DNA from: an uncultured Tolumonas sp.
GTDB taxonomy: Bacteria > Pseudomonadota > Gammaproteobacteria > Enterobacterales > Aeromonadaceae
NCBI RefSeq assembly: GCF_963556105.2
Contig: NZ_OY829944.1
Location: 626,501 to 690,500 of the forward strand
Reading direction: 5' to 3'
Length of the DNA: 64,000 nucleotides
In this document: positions 19,672 through 29,549 of the stretch, piece after piece
Layout: each line of letters opens with the position of its first letter
How positions within the stretch are numbered: the first letter of the stretch is position 1
The notes under the pieces: model-generated
Told to the model about the DNA's origin: nothing
The model's database searches: none
Seen by the model: only the letters and a program-made list of their open reading frames with translations
Translations under genes and position numbers: made by a program

Positions 19672-20949
19672 ATGAGCAAAACACATCTTACAGAGATCAA
19701 ATTCGCGGAACTCGGGCTGGAACCACAAGTTCTGGCTGGTCTGGAAGCTAAAGGCTTTCATAATTGCACGCCTATTCAGGCAGAAACGATACCGCTGTTG
19801 CTGACCGGAAAAAATATTGCAGGTCAGGCACAAACCGGTACTGGTAAAACCATCGCCTTCCTCGCGGGTACATTTAACTACTTGCTGACACACCCAGCCG
19901 TCGCTGAGCGACGTAAAAATCAGCCACGCGTGCTGATCATGGCGCCAACCCGTGAACTGGCCGTACAGATTTATAATGATGCTGTACCGATGGCCGAAAG
20001 CTGCGGTTTTAAAATGGGCTTGGGTTACGGTGGCGATGGTTACGACAAACAACTGGCTGTATTGCAAGAAGGTGTCGATCTGTTGATCGGGACCACCGGT
20101 CGTCTTATCGATTATCTGAAGCAAGGTATCATCGATCTGGGCGCAATTCAGGTGGTGGTATTGGATGAAGCCGATCGTATGTTTGATCTGGGCTTTATCA
20201 AAGATATTCGTTACCTGTTCCGTCGTATGCCGCCACCAGTACAACGTTTGAATATGTTGTTCTCGGCCACACTGTCGCTGCGCGTACAAGAATTGGCTTA
20301 TGAGCATATGAATGAGCCTCAACATGTTCAGATCGAACCGGAACAAATGACCGGTCAGCGCATCAAAGAAGAGCTGTTTTATCCATCGAACGAAGACAAG
20401 CTGTTGCTGTTACTGACGTTGATGGAAGAAGATTGGCCGGAAAAAGCCATCGTATTTGCCAACACTAAACATGGTTGTGAAGATGTCCATGCCTGGTTGC
20501 AGGCAGATGGTCATCGGGTCGGCATGTTGACGGGTGATGTGCCACAGAAAAAACGTTTGAAGATCTTGGAAGATTTTACTGCCGGCCATCTCGATGCGCT
20601 GGTCGCTACAGACGTAGCTGCGCGTGGTCTGCACATTCCTGATGTCAGCCATGTATTTAACTATGATTTACCGGATGATGCGGAAGATTATGTGCACCGG
20701 ATTGGCCGAACTGGCCGTGCTGGCCGTAGTGGTCATGCGATCAGTTTTGCGTGTGAAGACTACGCATTTAACTTGCCGGATATCGAGGAATATATTCATC
20801 ATCCGATCCCGGTGAGTAAATATGATCCAAGCGCACTGCTGGATGATGTGACGCCGCCTAAACGCGTGATCCGTCATCGTCTGCCAGTGAATCGTAACAT
20901 GCGTGATCGCCAGCCAACTGGCCGTCGTCGCCCGGGTAATAAATCTTAA
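19672..20949 (+). CDS. rhlB: ATP-dependent RNA helicase RhlB
   Basis: A 425-residue DEAD-box helicase (E. coli 421) that works with RNase E in the degradosome. Motifs in order: Q motif ([12 protein letters not shown]), Walker [19 protein letters not shown] ([13 protein letters not shown]), SAT, and [12 protein letters not shown]. The C-terminus is short and Arg-rich. Homology ([11 protein letters not shown]) places the start at 19672; an in-frame ATG at 19663 would add three residues, and neither has a clear Shine-Dalgarno. gppA begins seven bases after the stop, suggesting cotranscription. Confidence 0.96.
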   Translation: MSKTHLTEIKFAELGLEPQVLAGLEAKGFHNCTPIQAETIPLLLTGKNIAGQAQTGTGKTIAFLAGTFNYLLTHPAVAERRKNQPRVLIMAPTRELAVQIYNDAVPMAESCGFKMGLGYGGDGYDKQLAVLQEGVDLLIGTTGRLIDYLKQGIIDLGAIQVVVLDEADRMFDLGFIKDIRYLFRRMPPPVQRLNMLFSATLSLRVQELAYEHMNEPQHVQIEPEQMTGQRIKEELFYPSNEDKLLLLLTLMEEDWPEKAIVFANTKHGCEDVHAWLQADGHRVGMLTGDVPQKKRLKILEDFTAGHLDALVATDVAARGLHIPDVSHVFNYDLPDDAEDYVHRIGRTGRAGRSGHAISFACEDYAFNLPDIEEYIHHPIPVSKYDPSALLDDVTPPKRVIRHRLPVNRNMRDRQPTGRRRPGNKS

Positions 20950-20956
20950 CGACAGG

Positions 20957-22462
20957 ATGTCTCACGTGGATCAATCTCCATTATATGCTGCAATTGATCT
21001 TGGCTCGAATAGCTTTCACATGCTGGTGGTGCGCGAAGTGGCGGGTGCCATCCGCACGGTGGCCAAGGTCAAACGTAAAGTGCGTCTGGCTGCCGGACTG
21101 GATAATGAACACAATTTGAGCCTTGAGGCGATGGCGCGGGGCTGGGACTGTCTGCGCTTGTTTGCCGAACAGTTGCAGGATGTACCACGTGAGAATATCC
21201 GGGTGGTTGGTACCGCCACGTTGCGCCTGGCGCGGAATGTGGATTCATTCCTGCAGATCGCTGAACAGGTGTTAGGGCATAAAATCGAGATCATTTCCGG
21301 CGAAGATGAAGCCCGTACTATTTACCAAGGTGTCTCTTGGACATCGAGTGGCGAAGGCAATCGTCTGGTTATCGATATCGGTGGTGCCAGTACCGAACTG
21401 GTGATTGGTGAAAGTAACGATGCCAAGCTGCTGAACAGTTTGCATATGGGCTGTGTCACTTGGATCAAACGCTATTTTGCCGATGGCCTGCTGAACGAAG
21501 CCAATTTTACCGCTGCGATCGAAGCGGCTAAAGTTGTTCTGCAAGAAGTTGCCGCAGAATATCGGGCTCTGGGCTGGTTAAGTTGCGTGGGTGCATCCGG
21601 CACCGTACAGGCGTTGCAGGAGATCATGATTGCGCAAGGGCGCAGTGAACGCGTTACTTTGGCGAAACTGTATGAGCTGAAAGCGCAAGCGATCACCTGT
21701 GGCCATCTCGATATGCTGGTGTTGCAAGGCTTAATGCCGGAACGGCTCAGTGTTTTCCCATCTGGATTGGCGATCCTGATTGCGATCTTCGAGATGCTGC
21801 AAATCGAAAACATGACACTGGCTGGTGGTGCACTGCGGGAAGGGCTCATTTACGGCATGATCGGCAAGCGCCGCAGTTGTGATGTGCGTGAGCGGGCCGC
21901 AGACAGTTTGATCACCCGTTATCAGATGGATCGTATTCAGGCGGAACGAGTACGTGATGCGGCACTGTATGCTTTCCAGCAAGTGCAGAAAGAGTGGCAT
22001 CTGAGCGAACAGTATGGGCGTCCGATGTTGCGTTGGGCGGCGATGCTGCATGAACTCGGTCTTTGTATTGAGTATAAAAAAGCACCGCAACATGCTGCTT
22101 ATATCATTGATAACATTGATATGCCGGGGTTTACGCCAGCACAGAAGCAGCTGTTGTCTGCACTGGTCTATAACCAGCGTGATGGCTTTAAACTGGAAGT
22201 GCTGGAGAAACAGAATGCAGTTTCTTTACGTCAGGCCACCCGGCTGGCTCGTCTGCTGCGTTTTGCAATCATTCTTTGTATGCGTCGCACCGAAGGTTCC
22301 GTACCTAAATTCGGTATTGAAGCGAAAGAGGAACAGCTGATTTTACGTTTACCGCTGGGTTGGTTGAATGAGCACTACCTGCGTGCTTCGGAATTGCAGC
22401 TGGAGGCTGATCGTCAGACGGCGATGGGCTGGCCCACTTCAATTGAAGAATCAGATATCTGA
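20957..22462 (+). CDS. gppA: Guanosine pentaphosphate phosphohydrolase / exopolyphosphatase GppA
   Basis: A 501-residue member of the Ppx/GppA family (E. coli GppA 494), which converts pppGpp to ppGpp and can hydrolyse polyphosphate. The ASKHA fold is clear: AAIDLGSNSFHMLVVREV, SGEDEARTIYQGV, VIDIGGASTELV, GASGTVQALQEI and FPSGLAILIAIFE. The C-terminal HD-like region contains MLHELGL. The ATG at 20957 was chosen; a GTG at 20966 has a better-placed CAGGAT and is a real alternative. GppA rather than Ppx is favoured by the rhlB neighbour and closer sequence resemblance. Confidence 0.93.
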   Translation: MSHVDQSPLYAAIDLGSNSFHMLVVREVAGAIRTVAKVKRKVRLAAGLDNEHNLSLEAMARGWDCLRLFAEQLQDVPRENIRVVGTATLRLARNVDSFLQIAEQVLGHKIEIISGEDEARTIYQGVSWTSSGEGNRLVIDIGGASTELVIGESNDAKLLNSLHMGCVTWIKRYFADGLLNEANFTAAIEAAKVVLQEVAAEYRALGWLSCVGASGTVQALQEIMIAQGRSERVTLAKLYELKAQAITCGHLDMLVLQGLMPERLSVFPSGLAILIAIFEMLQIENMTLAGGALREGLIYGMIGKRRSCDVRERAADSLITRYQMDRIQAERVRDAALYAFQQVQKEWHLSEQYGRPMLRWAAMLHELGLCIEYKKAPQHAAYIIDNIDMPGFTPAQKQLLSALVYNQRDGFKLEVLEKQNAVSLRQATRLARLLRFAIILCMRRTEGSVPKFGIEAKEEQLILRLPLGWLNEHYLRASELQLEADRQTAMGWPTSIEESDI

Positions 22463-22470
22463 TCTTGCTA

Positions 22471-22500
22471 ACAGGCAGGTTTTCCTGCCTGTGTTCTTTT
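22471..22500 (+). terminator. Intrinsic terminator of rhlB-gppA
   Basis: 9-bp perfect stem ACAGGCAGG/CCTGCCTGT (22471-22479 with 22484-22492), TTTT loop, then GTTCTTTT. Confidence 0.85.
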
Positions 22501-22570
22501 CCGCCGATTGCTCCATTTTTCCTGCCGTTATTTATTTCCCATCTGGTGTATATTTCCTCTCTGCTTAAAT

Positions 22571-22686
22571 TGGTATTTTTATTCTCCAATATGTAATACC
22601 TATTTTAGGCGTGTTTGCTGTCATTTCTCTATTTTCTTCCTTTAATAGATACCAAAAAGTCACTTATTAATACCAATGAGATACCT
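22571..22686 (+). promoter_or_regulatory. Cluster of ATACC half-sites upstream of the PTS gene
   Basis: GGTATT (22572-22577) and AATACC (22595-22600) form an inverted pair. ATACCA at 22649 and 22670 and ATACCT at 22681 are direct repeats 21 and 11 bp apart, on the same face of the helix. The half-site matches the palindrome before the GntR gene at 27984-28000. Binding by that regulator is inference. Confidence 0.5.
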
Positions 22687-22687
22687 T

Positions 22688-22730
22688 TGTGATCTTTGTC
22701 GCTTTTTTATGGTTACATTGGTTCTATATT
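22688..22730 (+). promoter_or_regulatory. Candidate CRP site and -10 of the alpha-glucoside operon
   Basis: TGTGA-N6-TCGCT (22688-22703) has a perfect left half. TATATT (22725-22730) lies where the -10 would be if CRP were centred at -41.5, giving a start near 22737. No -35 is visible, as expected for a class II CRP promoter. Confidence 0.55.
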
Positions 22731-22848
22731 GATACTGCACAACAGCATGACCAACATGAAAAATTTCAACGCTACAAACATAAAAAAGAACTTGTCGATG
22801 GAGATGACGATCCACGTCACTGAGGCTGGAAACTGAGGAGCGACAACA

Positions 22849-24432
22849 ATGCTAAAATTATTACAACGATTCGGCGGCGCGATGTTTACCCCCGTATTGT
22901 TATTCCCGTTCGCGGGGATCGTTGCAGGTATATCAATATTATTAACCAACCCGCAGTTAGTGGGGTCAATTGCTAATTCTGATACGGTCTGGTTTAAACT
23001 CTGGATGATTATTCAAGAGGGTAGTTGGACCGTATTTCGTAATATGCCCATTATTTTTGCCATTGGTTTGCCAATTGGCTTAGCTAAAACGGCACCCGCT
23101 CGGGCTTGTTTAGCGGTAATAGTTTCTTATCTGACATTTAATTATTTTATTGCTGCCATATTAACAACCTGGGGTGCTGATTTTGGTGTTAATTTTAATC
23201 AGCCCATTGGTGGAGTTAGTGGTTTAACTAATATTGCCGGTATTAAAACCTTAGATACCAGTATTATCGGTTCTATCTTTATTGCGGCCATTATGACCTA
23301 TGTGCATAACCGCTATTTTGATAAAAAACTGCCGGATTATCTCGGTATTTTCCAAGGTACGGCTTTTGTAACCATTATTGGTTTTATTGCGATGTTACCG
23401 CTGGCATTTTTAACTGCACTGGTATGGCCAAAAGTGCAAGGCGGCATAGCTTCGCTGCAGGTATTCCTGAGTCATGCGGGGGCACTGGGTGTCTGGATCT
23501 ACACCTTCCTGGAACGCATTCTGATCCCGACCGGTTTGCATCACTTTATTTATGGTCCGTTCGTGCTTGGCCCGGCCGTTGTGGAAGGTGGTATTCAGGC
23601 TTACTGGATCCAACATATCGCGGAATTTAGTAACTCCACTGAACCGCTGATAAAGTTGTTCCCACAAGGCGCTTTTGCTTTGCATGGTAACTCGAAAATC
23701 TTTGGTGCCATTGGTATTGCCAGCGCGATGTACATGACTGCAAGACCTGAGAATAAAAAGAAAGTCGCGGGTTTGCTGATCCCTGCAGTACTGACTGCGG
23801 TGTTGGTGGGGATTACTGAACCACTGGAGTTTACCTTCCTGTTCGTGGCGCCGTTCCTATTTGCCATCCATGCCGTACTGGCGGCAACCATGGCGGCGGT
23901 GATGTATATGAATGGCATCGTTGGCAACATGGGGGGCGGTTTACTGGAAATCATGGTGCAGAACTGGCTACCGATGTTCCACAACCATGCCATGAATGTT
24001 GTTATGCAAATCATGATTGGCAGTGTCTTTACCGTCATCTACTTCTTTGTCTTTAAATATTTGATTGTCCGTTTTGATGTGAAAACTCCGGGTCGTGAAG
24101 CTGAGAGTGAAGATATTAAATTGTTCACTAAAGCGGATTATAAAAACCGTCAAGGTACTCAGAGCGAAGATAATAAAGGCAGCCAGTTTGATGATCAGGC
24201 ATTGCAATTATTAGAGGCATTAGGTGGCAGTGAAAATATTGCCGAAGTAAATAACTGTGCGACTCGCCTGCGTATCAGTGTGAAAGATGAAAAACAAGTG
24301 ATGAGTGATGCAGCCTTTCGTCAAATTGGTGCGCACGGTGTAGTTAGAAATAAAGATGCAATACAAGTGATTATTGGTTTATCGGTGCCACAGGTTCGCG
24401 ACAGCATGGAAAACCTGATGAAAAATGCTTAA
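22849..24432 (+). CDS. glvC: PTS alpha-glucoside permease EIICB (GlvC/AglA type)
   Basis: A 527-residue fused IIC-IIB permease of the glucose PTS superfamily, close in size to the alpha-glucoside transporters of Klebsiella (AglA) and Bacillus (GlvC). Residues 1 to about 410 form the membrane IIC domain, with about ten hydrophobic segments and GITEPLEFTFLF, the conserved IIC motif. The C-terminal IIB domain carries the phosphorylated cysteine C470 in NNCATRLRISV. No IIA domain is fused or adjacent, so phosphate presumably comes from EIIA-Glc (crr). GAGGAG lies nine bases before the ATG. The GH4 hydrolase follows. Substrate specificity (maltose, sucrose isomers, trehalose-like) cannot be read directly. 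Confidence 0.88.
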   Translation: MLKLLQRFGGAMFTPVLLFPFAGIVAGISILLTNPQLVGSIANSDTVWFKLWMIIQEGSWTVFRNMPIIFAIGLPIGLAKTAPARACLAVIVSYLTFNYFIAAILTTWGADFGVNFNQPIGGVSGLTNIAGIKTLDTSIIGSIFIAAIMTYVHNRYFDKKLPDYLGIFQGTAFVTIIGFIAMLPLAFLTALVWPKVQGGIASLQVFLSHAGALGVWIYTFLERILIPTGLHHFIYGPFVLGPAVVEGGIQAYWIQHIAEFSNSTEPLIKLFPQGAFALHGNSKIFGAIGIASAMYMTARPENKKKVAGLLIPAVLTAVLVGITEPLEFTFLFVAPFLFAIHAVLAATMAAVMYMNGIVGNMGGGLLEIMVQNWLPMFHNHAMNVVMQIMIGSVFTVIYFFVFKYLIVRFDVKTPGREAESEDIKLFTKADYKNRQGTQSEDNKGSQFDDQALQLLEALGGSENIAEVNNCATRLRISVKDEKQVMSDAAFRQIGAHGVVRNKDAIQVIIGLSVPQVRDSMENLMKNA

Positions 24433-24497
24433 TGATTAAATAATGGTTAAAGCTGAATTGTTAAGTTCTAAATAGTTAAATAATTAATTAGTCGTAG

Positions 24498-25838
<1,341 letters not shown>

Positions 25839-25846
25839 TCGCTGTT

Positions 25847-25876
25847 CAACAGGCTTTGCTGCGGCGAAGCCTGTTG
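25847..25876 (+). terminator. Hairpin after the GH4 gene
   Basis: 10-bp stem CAACAGGCTT/AAGCCTGTTG (25847-25856 with 25867-25876) without a T-tract. It probably protects the 3' end ahead of the true terminator. Confidence 0.5.
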
Positions 25877-25913
25877 AAACAGCAGATGAGGGGCGTTGTT
25901 CTTGGGTTAAGTC

Positions 25914-25938
25914 ATGCCACCATTCGGTGGCATTTTTT
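25914..25938 (+). terminator. Intrinsic terminator of the alpha-glucoside operon
   Basis: 8-bp stem ATGCCACC/GGTGGCAT (25914-25921 with 25926-25933) followed by a T6 run. The run touches the stop codon of convergent yqhD; the minus direction has no T-tract. Confidence 0.85.
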
Positions 25939-27094
25939 ATAGGGCTAACTGCAGTAATTGTGTTACATCATCCGGTGTAATATCGCCGTGTTCACCCAGT
26001 TTTAAACGACCATGCTGTCTTAATTTTTCAACGATAGCGGGAATGGCGGTTGCGTCCAGACCATACGCAGAGAAGCGTGTTGCTACTCCCATTGATTCAA
26101 AAAACGCGCGGGTTTTTTCTATCGCTAACATTGCACACTGGTCATCATTAGCTTCTTGAATGCCTAATACGTGCTCGGCATATTGCAGTAATTTCGCTTT
26201 TTTCTGCGCTTTTTTGTAATGCCAAACTGCCGGTAACACGATCGCCAAGGTTTGCGCATGATCCAAACCATACAGCGCGGTGATTTGATGACCAATGGCG
26301 TGAATTGACCAGTCACCAGGCATGCCCAGATTCAACGTACCATTCAGTGCTTGGGTTGCCGCCCACATGATATTGGCGCGCACATCATAGTTCATCGGAT
26401 CGGTCAGTGCTTGTGGGCCATCTTCCATCAGGATCTTCAACAGGCTTTCGGCATAATAATCCTGCACTTTACCGTTGACCGGGTAAGTCATGTATTGCTC
26501 TAAAATGTGCACCATCGCATCGACAACACCGTTGCCAACCTGACGCGCGGGCAGGCTGTAAGTGGTTTCTGGATCCAGTATGGAGAACGCCGGACGCATT
26601 AACTCAGAAAACATGCCCATTTTGTCTTTGGTTTCCCACCGCGTAACAACTGCATTGCCGTTCATTTCTGAGCCGGTGGCTGGGAGCGTTAAGATGCAGC
26701 CCAGCGGTAGTGCGGCTTTAACTTTTGCCGCACGGGTATAGACCATTTCCAGCGGATCGCCATCATATAAGGCGGCTCCGGCAATAAATTTAGTGCCATC
26801 CACCACTGAACCGCCACCAACCGCCAGCAGATAGGTAATTTTTTCTTGTTTTACCAGCTCAACGGCGTTCATCAAGGTTTCAAAATGCGGATTAGGTTCG
26901 ATGCCACCAAACTCAAAAAAAGTGATGTTTTCTAAGACCGCATGGACTTGCGCTAAAACACCATTTTTTTTGATGCTGCCACCGCCATAGGTGATCAGCA
27001 CGCGAGCATCTGCCGGGATTTCCTCTTTGATTTTAGCGATTTGGCCTTTGCCAAAATGAATTCTGGTTGGGTTACGAAAACTAAAGTTGTTCAT
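25937..27094 (-). CDS. yqhD: Iron-type alcohol dehydrogenase, YqhD-like NADPH aldehyde reductase
   Basis: A 385-residue group III (Fe/Zn) alcohol dehydrogenase very similar to E. coli YqhD (387), which reduces aldehydes with NADPH. The coenzyme motif GGGS is at 37-40 (ITYGGGSIKKNG), with AVGGGSVVDGTKF at 91-103. Metal ligands by alignment are D192, H196, H265 and H279 (VVDAMVHILEQ and HAIGHQITALYGLDHAQ). GGAAACAAAGAAG precedes the ATG. It is the second gene after the GntR regulator (31-bp gap, same strand) and ends convergently with the GH4 gene. A link to sugar catabolism, for example disposal of methylglyoxal or other aldehydes, is inference. Confidence 0.88.
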   Translation of the reverse strand: MNNFSFRNPTRIHFGKGQIAKIKEEIPADARVLITYGGGSIKKNGVLAQVHAVLENITFFEFGGIEPNPHFETLMNAVELVKQEKITYLLAVGGGSVVDGTKFIAGAALYDGDPLEMVYTRAAKVKAALPLGCILTLPATGSEMNGNAVVTRWETKDKMGMFSELMRPAFSILDPETTYSLPARQVGNGVVDAMVHILEQYMTYPVNGKVQDYYAESLLKILMEDGPQALTDPMNYDVRANIMWAATQALNGTLNLGMPGDWSIHAIGHQITALYGLDHAQTLAIVLPAVWHYKKAQKKAKLLQYAEHVLGIQEANDDQCAMLAIEKTRAFFESMGVATRFSAYGLDATAIPAIVEKLRQHGRLKLGEHGDITPDDVTQLLQLAL

Positions 27095-27125
27095 CTTCTT
27101 TGTTTCCTTTAACAGTAGGTGAGCG

Positions 27126-27929
27126 CTATTGTACGGGATAAAACTTAAGTGTTTCTTCGGCCGACGACTTCAGAATGGTCTCGCGTTCTGTGGTTACCCC
27201 TTGTTTCTGTGACAAGATCGGCCCTTGTGTTTCCCTACGGATATACATGGCATGTAGATATTCGCTGGCCTTAAATTTCATGATGCTATAGTCGAAAATC
27301 GTGCCATCTTGGAAATTAGAGAGCGAAGTGATTTGCAGTACCGGTTCACGGCCTTGCAGATTCAGTAACCTTTCTTCTTCTTTATCAGGGATTAGCGGAG
27401 AAAATTCCTGATAACTACCTTCGATAACCAAACCAAGGGTTTTCTCAATGTATTCGAATTTTGAGCGTTCTAAGGTGCGGATAGTCAGCTCGGGAAATAA
27501 GTTCACCGGCATAAAACTTTCTTCGATGATCTGTGGGCGGTCATTCACTTTTCGCAGACGCTTGGTGTAATAAACACGATCAGTTGTCTTCATTTTTAAG
27601 CGGTTAGCAATTTCATCATCGGGATACACAATAGCGAATTCCAAAACATCACTGGTGATGGTTTGTCCTATTTCCTGCGAACTTTCCAAACCACTACGCA
27701 GTTGATCCATCAGATGCACGACTTCTTTTTGCTTGATGTATGTGCCGCTGCCCTGCTTTTTCTCAATCAGATCAATGGCAACTAATTCATCAATGGCTTT
27801 GCGGATCGACACCCGACTGGCTTGATATTCTTCCATCAGTTGTCGTTCAGTAGGCAAGACATCGCCAATGGCAAATTCATCGGAATTGATGCGAAACCGC
27901 AGCTTTTTAGCAATATTTTTATATAACAC
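27126..27929 (-). CDS. GntR-family (HutC subfamily) transcriptional regulator
   Basis: A 267-residue regulator. The N-terminal winged helix-turn-helix (about 1-70) has LPTERQLMEEYQASRVSIRKA and the wing IEKKQGSGTYI. The rest is a UTRA ligand-binding domain of the HutC type (YYTKRLRKVNDRPQIIEESFMP and FDYSIMKFKASEY). The start is the GTG at 27929, with AAGGAG six bases upstream; a TTG at 27950 is less likely. A palindrome lies about 55 bases upstream, suggesting autoregulation. TreR- and GlvR-like regulators of PTS sugars belong to this subfamily. Control of the neighbouring PTS/GH4 operon and of yqhD is inferred from position and shared half-sites. Confidence 0.88.
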   Translation of the reverse strand: MLYKNIAKKLRFRINSDEFAIGDVLPTERQLMEEYQASRVSIRKAIDELVAIDLIEKKQGSGTYIKQKEVVHLMDQLRSGLESSQEIGQTITSDVLEFAIVYPDDEIANRLKMKTTDRVYYTKRLRKVNDRPQIIEESFMPVNLFPELTIRTLERSKFEYIEKTLGLVIEGSYQEFSPLIPDKEEERLLNLQGREPVLQITSLSNFQDGTIFDYSIMKFKASEYLHAMYIRRETQGPILSQKQGVTTERETILKSSAEETLKFYPVQ

Positions 27930-27983
27930 GGTAACTCCTTCGCATGGCAAAGGTCTGCTTTTCAGACAATAGCTTGATTCAAG

Positions 27984-28000
27984 TGGTATTTATAGTACCA
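27984..28000. promoter_or_regulatory. Palindromic operator candidate upstream of the GntR gene
   Basis: TGGTATTTATAGTACCA: TGGTA and TACCA arms with a 7-base centre, 55-71 bases before the GTG start. Its half-site recurs before the PTS gene. Confidence 0.55.
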
Positions 28001-28027
28001 ATTTAAGATCAATCAGGTAGCAAAGAT

Positions 28028-28065
28028 GCATGAAATACCGGCACACTTCACAGGAAATGTGCCGG
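28028..28065 (-). terminator. Hairpin terminator of the nuo operon
   Basis: 8-bp stem CCGGCACA/TGTGCCGG (28038-28045 with 28058-28065) just after nuoN, followed in the minus direction by the weak tract TATTTCAT. Confidence 0.55.
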
Positions 28066-28073
28066 AGATAAGG

Positions 28074-29540
28074 TTACGGTGTGGCGAGTTGAGCGAGTGG
28101 CAACAGGTCGAGCAGCGGTTGCGGGTAGATACCTAGTGCGACCACCAAAATGGCGGACAGCAGCACCATAAAACCACCGGTCGTGAGTGCCCAGTCGTTG
28201 CTGGCATCGCGTGATGGCATGCCGGGGGTACGCAGATACAGAATACTGATCACACGCAGATAGTAATAAAGCCCGACAGCGCTACCGAATACCACAGCAC
28301 CTGTCAGCCACCAGAAGTGGAACTGGATACCAACGGCCAGAATATAAAACTTACCGATAAAACCTAAGGTCATTGGAATACCGGCCAGTGACAGGAACAT
28401 CACCGTCATCGCGGCTGTTAACACCGGGCGACGCCAAAACAGACCACGATAAGCAGGTAGATCTTCGGCATCTTTGTCTTGGTATGGGCTCGACATCAGA
28501 CTCACCACCCCAAAACTGCCAACGGATGTGAGCAGATACATCACCAGATAGAGCGCTACGGCTTCGAACGATAATGTACCAAGACGGCAGGCAATCAGAG
28601 CAACCAGCAAGTAACCGAAATGCGCGGTGGATGAAAAACCCAACAGACGTTTCAGGTTACTTTGCAGCAGGGCCAGTAAGTTACCAATGACTATCGAAAC
28701 GAACGCCAGACCACCCAACAGCTGATAGAAGAACGAATCAGTCGCTGGAATGGTATAGAACAAACGCAGTAACACGGCAAAGACGGCAATCTTACTGACA
28801 GTAGCCAGATAGGTGGTCACCGGAGCCGGTGCGCCTTGGTAGACATCGGGAGTCCATAGATGGAATGGCACCAGTGATAATTTAAAACCAAAGCCAATTA
28901 CCATCATACCCAAACCAACGATCAGCAAGGTGACGTGGGCCGTTTCGGTGGAAGGTAATTTGGATAGCTGTGCGCCGATTGTGGTAATGTCCAGACTGCC
29001 GCATTGTGCGTAAATCAGGGCAATACCGAACAGCAGGAATGCGGTTGCACTGGCTGATAACACCATGTATTTAACCGCAGCTTCCAGTGAACGGCGCTGG
29101 CGGAACGCGTAACCGACCAGACCAAATAGTGGCAGCGACATCAATTCGATACCGATAAACAGCGCAGCCAGATGATGTGCTTGCGCCATAACGATAGCAC
29201 CGCTGGATGCCAACAACAGCAATAGATAAAACTCTTCCCGGTTATCGGGGAATTTTTTCAACCAGGCCCGTGCCAGTGTTACCGTCGCCAGTGAGCCAAT
29301 AATGATCAATGCGGTATAAAACAACGAATAAGAGTCAACAATCAACAGTTGCGTTACAGTCGCTGGTGTTGAGTGGTTTGCGAAAAATAGGCTGACTAAC
29401 GCCGCATTTAACCCAATCACGGTAATCAGGAAAACCTGACGATGGTTACGCTGCCAGGCAATTGACAGCATAACGGCGATGGCTGTTAGTGCCGTCAGCA
29501 GCAGCGGTAGTTCAGCAATCAATTGTGCAAAGTTAAACAT
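28074..29540 (-). CDS. nuoN: NADH-quinone oxidoreductase subunit N
   Basis: A 488-residue proton-channel subunit of respiratory complex I (E. coli 485), one of three antiporter-like membrane subunits. It has about 14 hydrophobic segments. Conserved polar landmarks are the Glu in [16 protein letters not shown] and the Lys in [14 protein letters not shown]; a second Lys lies in [22 protein letters not shown] lies about nine bases before the ATG. It is the last gene of the operon, 9 bases after nuoM. Confidence 0.97.
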   Translation of the reverse strand: MFNFAQLIAELPLLLTALTAIAVMLSIAWQRNHRQVFLITVIGLNAALVSLFFANHSTPATVTQLLIVDSYSLFYTALIIIGSLATVTLARAWLKKFPDNREEFYLLLLLASSGAIVMAQAHHLAALFIGIELMSLPLFGLVGYAFRQRRSLEAAVKYMVLSASATAFLLFGIALIYAQCGSLDITTIGAQLSKLPSTETAHVTLLIVGLGMMVIGFGFKLSLVPFHLWTPDVYQGAPAPVTTYLATVSKIAVFAVLLRLFYTIPATDSFFYQLLGGLAFVSIVIGNLLALLQSNLKRLLGFSSTAHFGYLLVALIACRLGTLSFEAVALYLVMYLLTSVGSFGVVSLMSSPYQDKDAEDLPAYRGLFWRRPVLTAAMTVMFLSLAGIPMTLGFIGKFYILAVGIQFHFWWLTGAVVFGSAVGLYYYLRVISILYLRTPGMPSRDASNDWALTTGGFMVLLSAILVVALGIYPQPLLDLLPLAQLATP

Positions 29541-29549
29541 ACATATCTC

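Larger units (their letters stand above)
22463..22848 (+). other. 386-bp intergenic region: gppA terminator and alpha-glucoside operon promoter
   Basis: No gene found. It holds the gppA terminator, a set of ATACC/GGTAT half-sites (22571-22686), a CRP-like site and a -10 hexamer, and a leader of roughly 110 bases before the PTS gene. Confidence 0.7.

Noticed and set aside
22305-22589. 94-codon minus-strand frame over the end of gppA
   Set aside because: Shadow of gppA and its terminator; low-complexity composition and no start signals.
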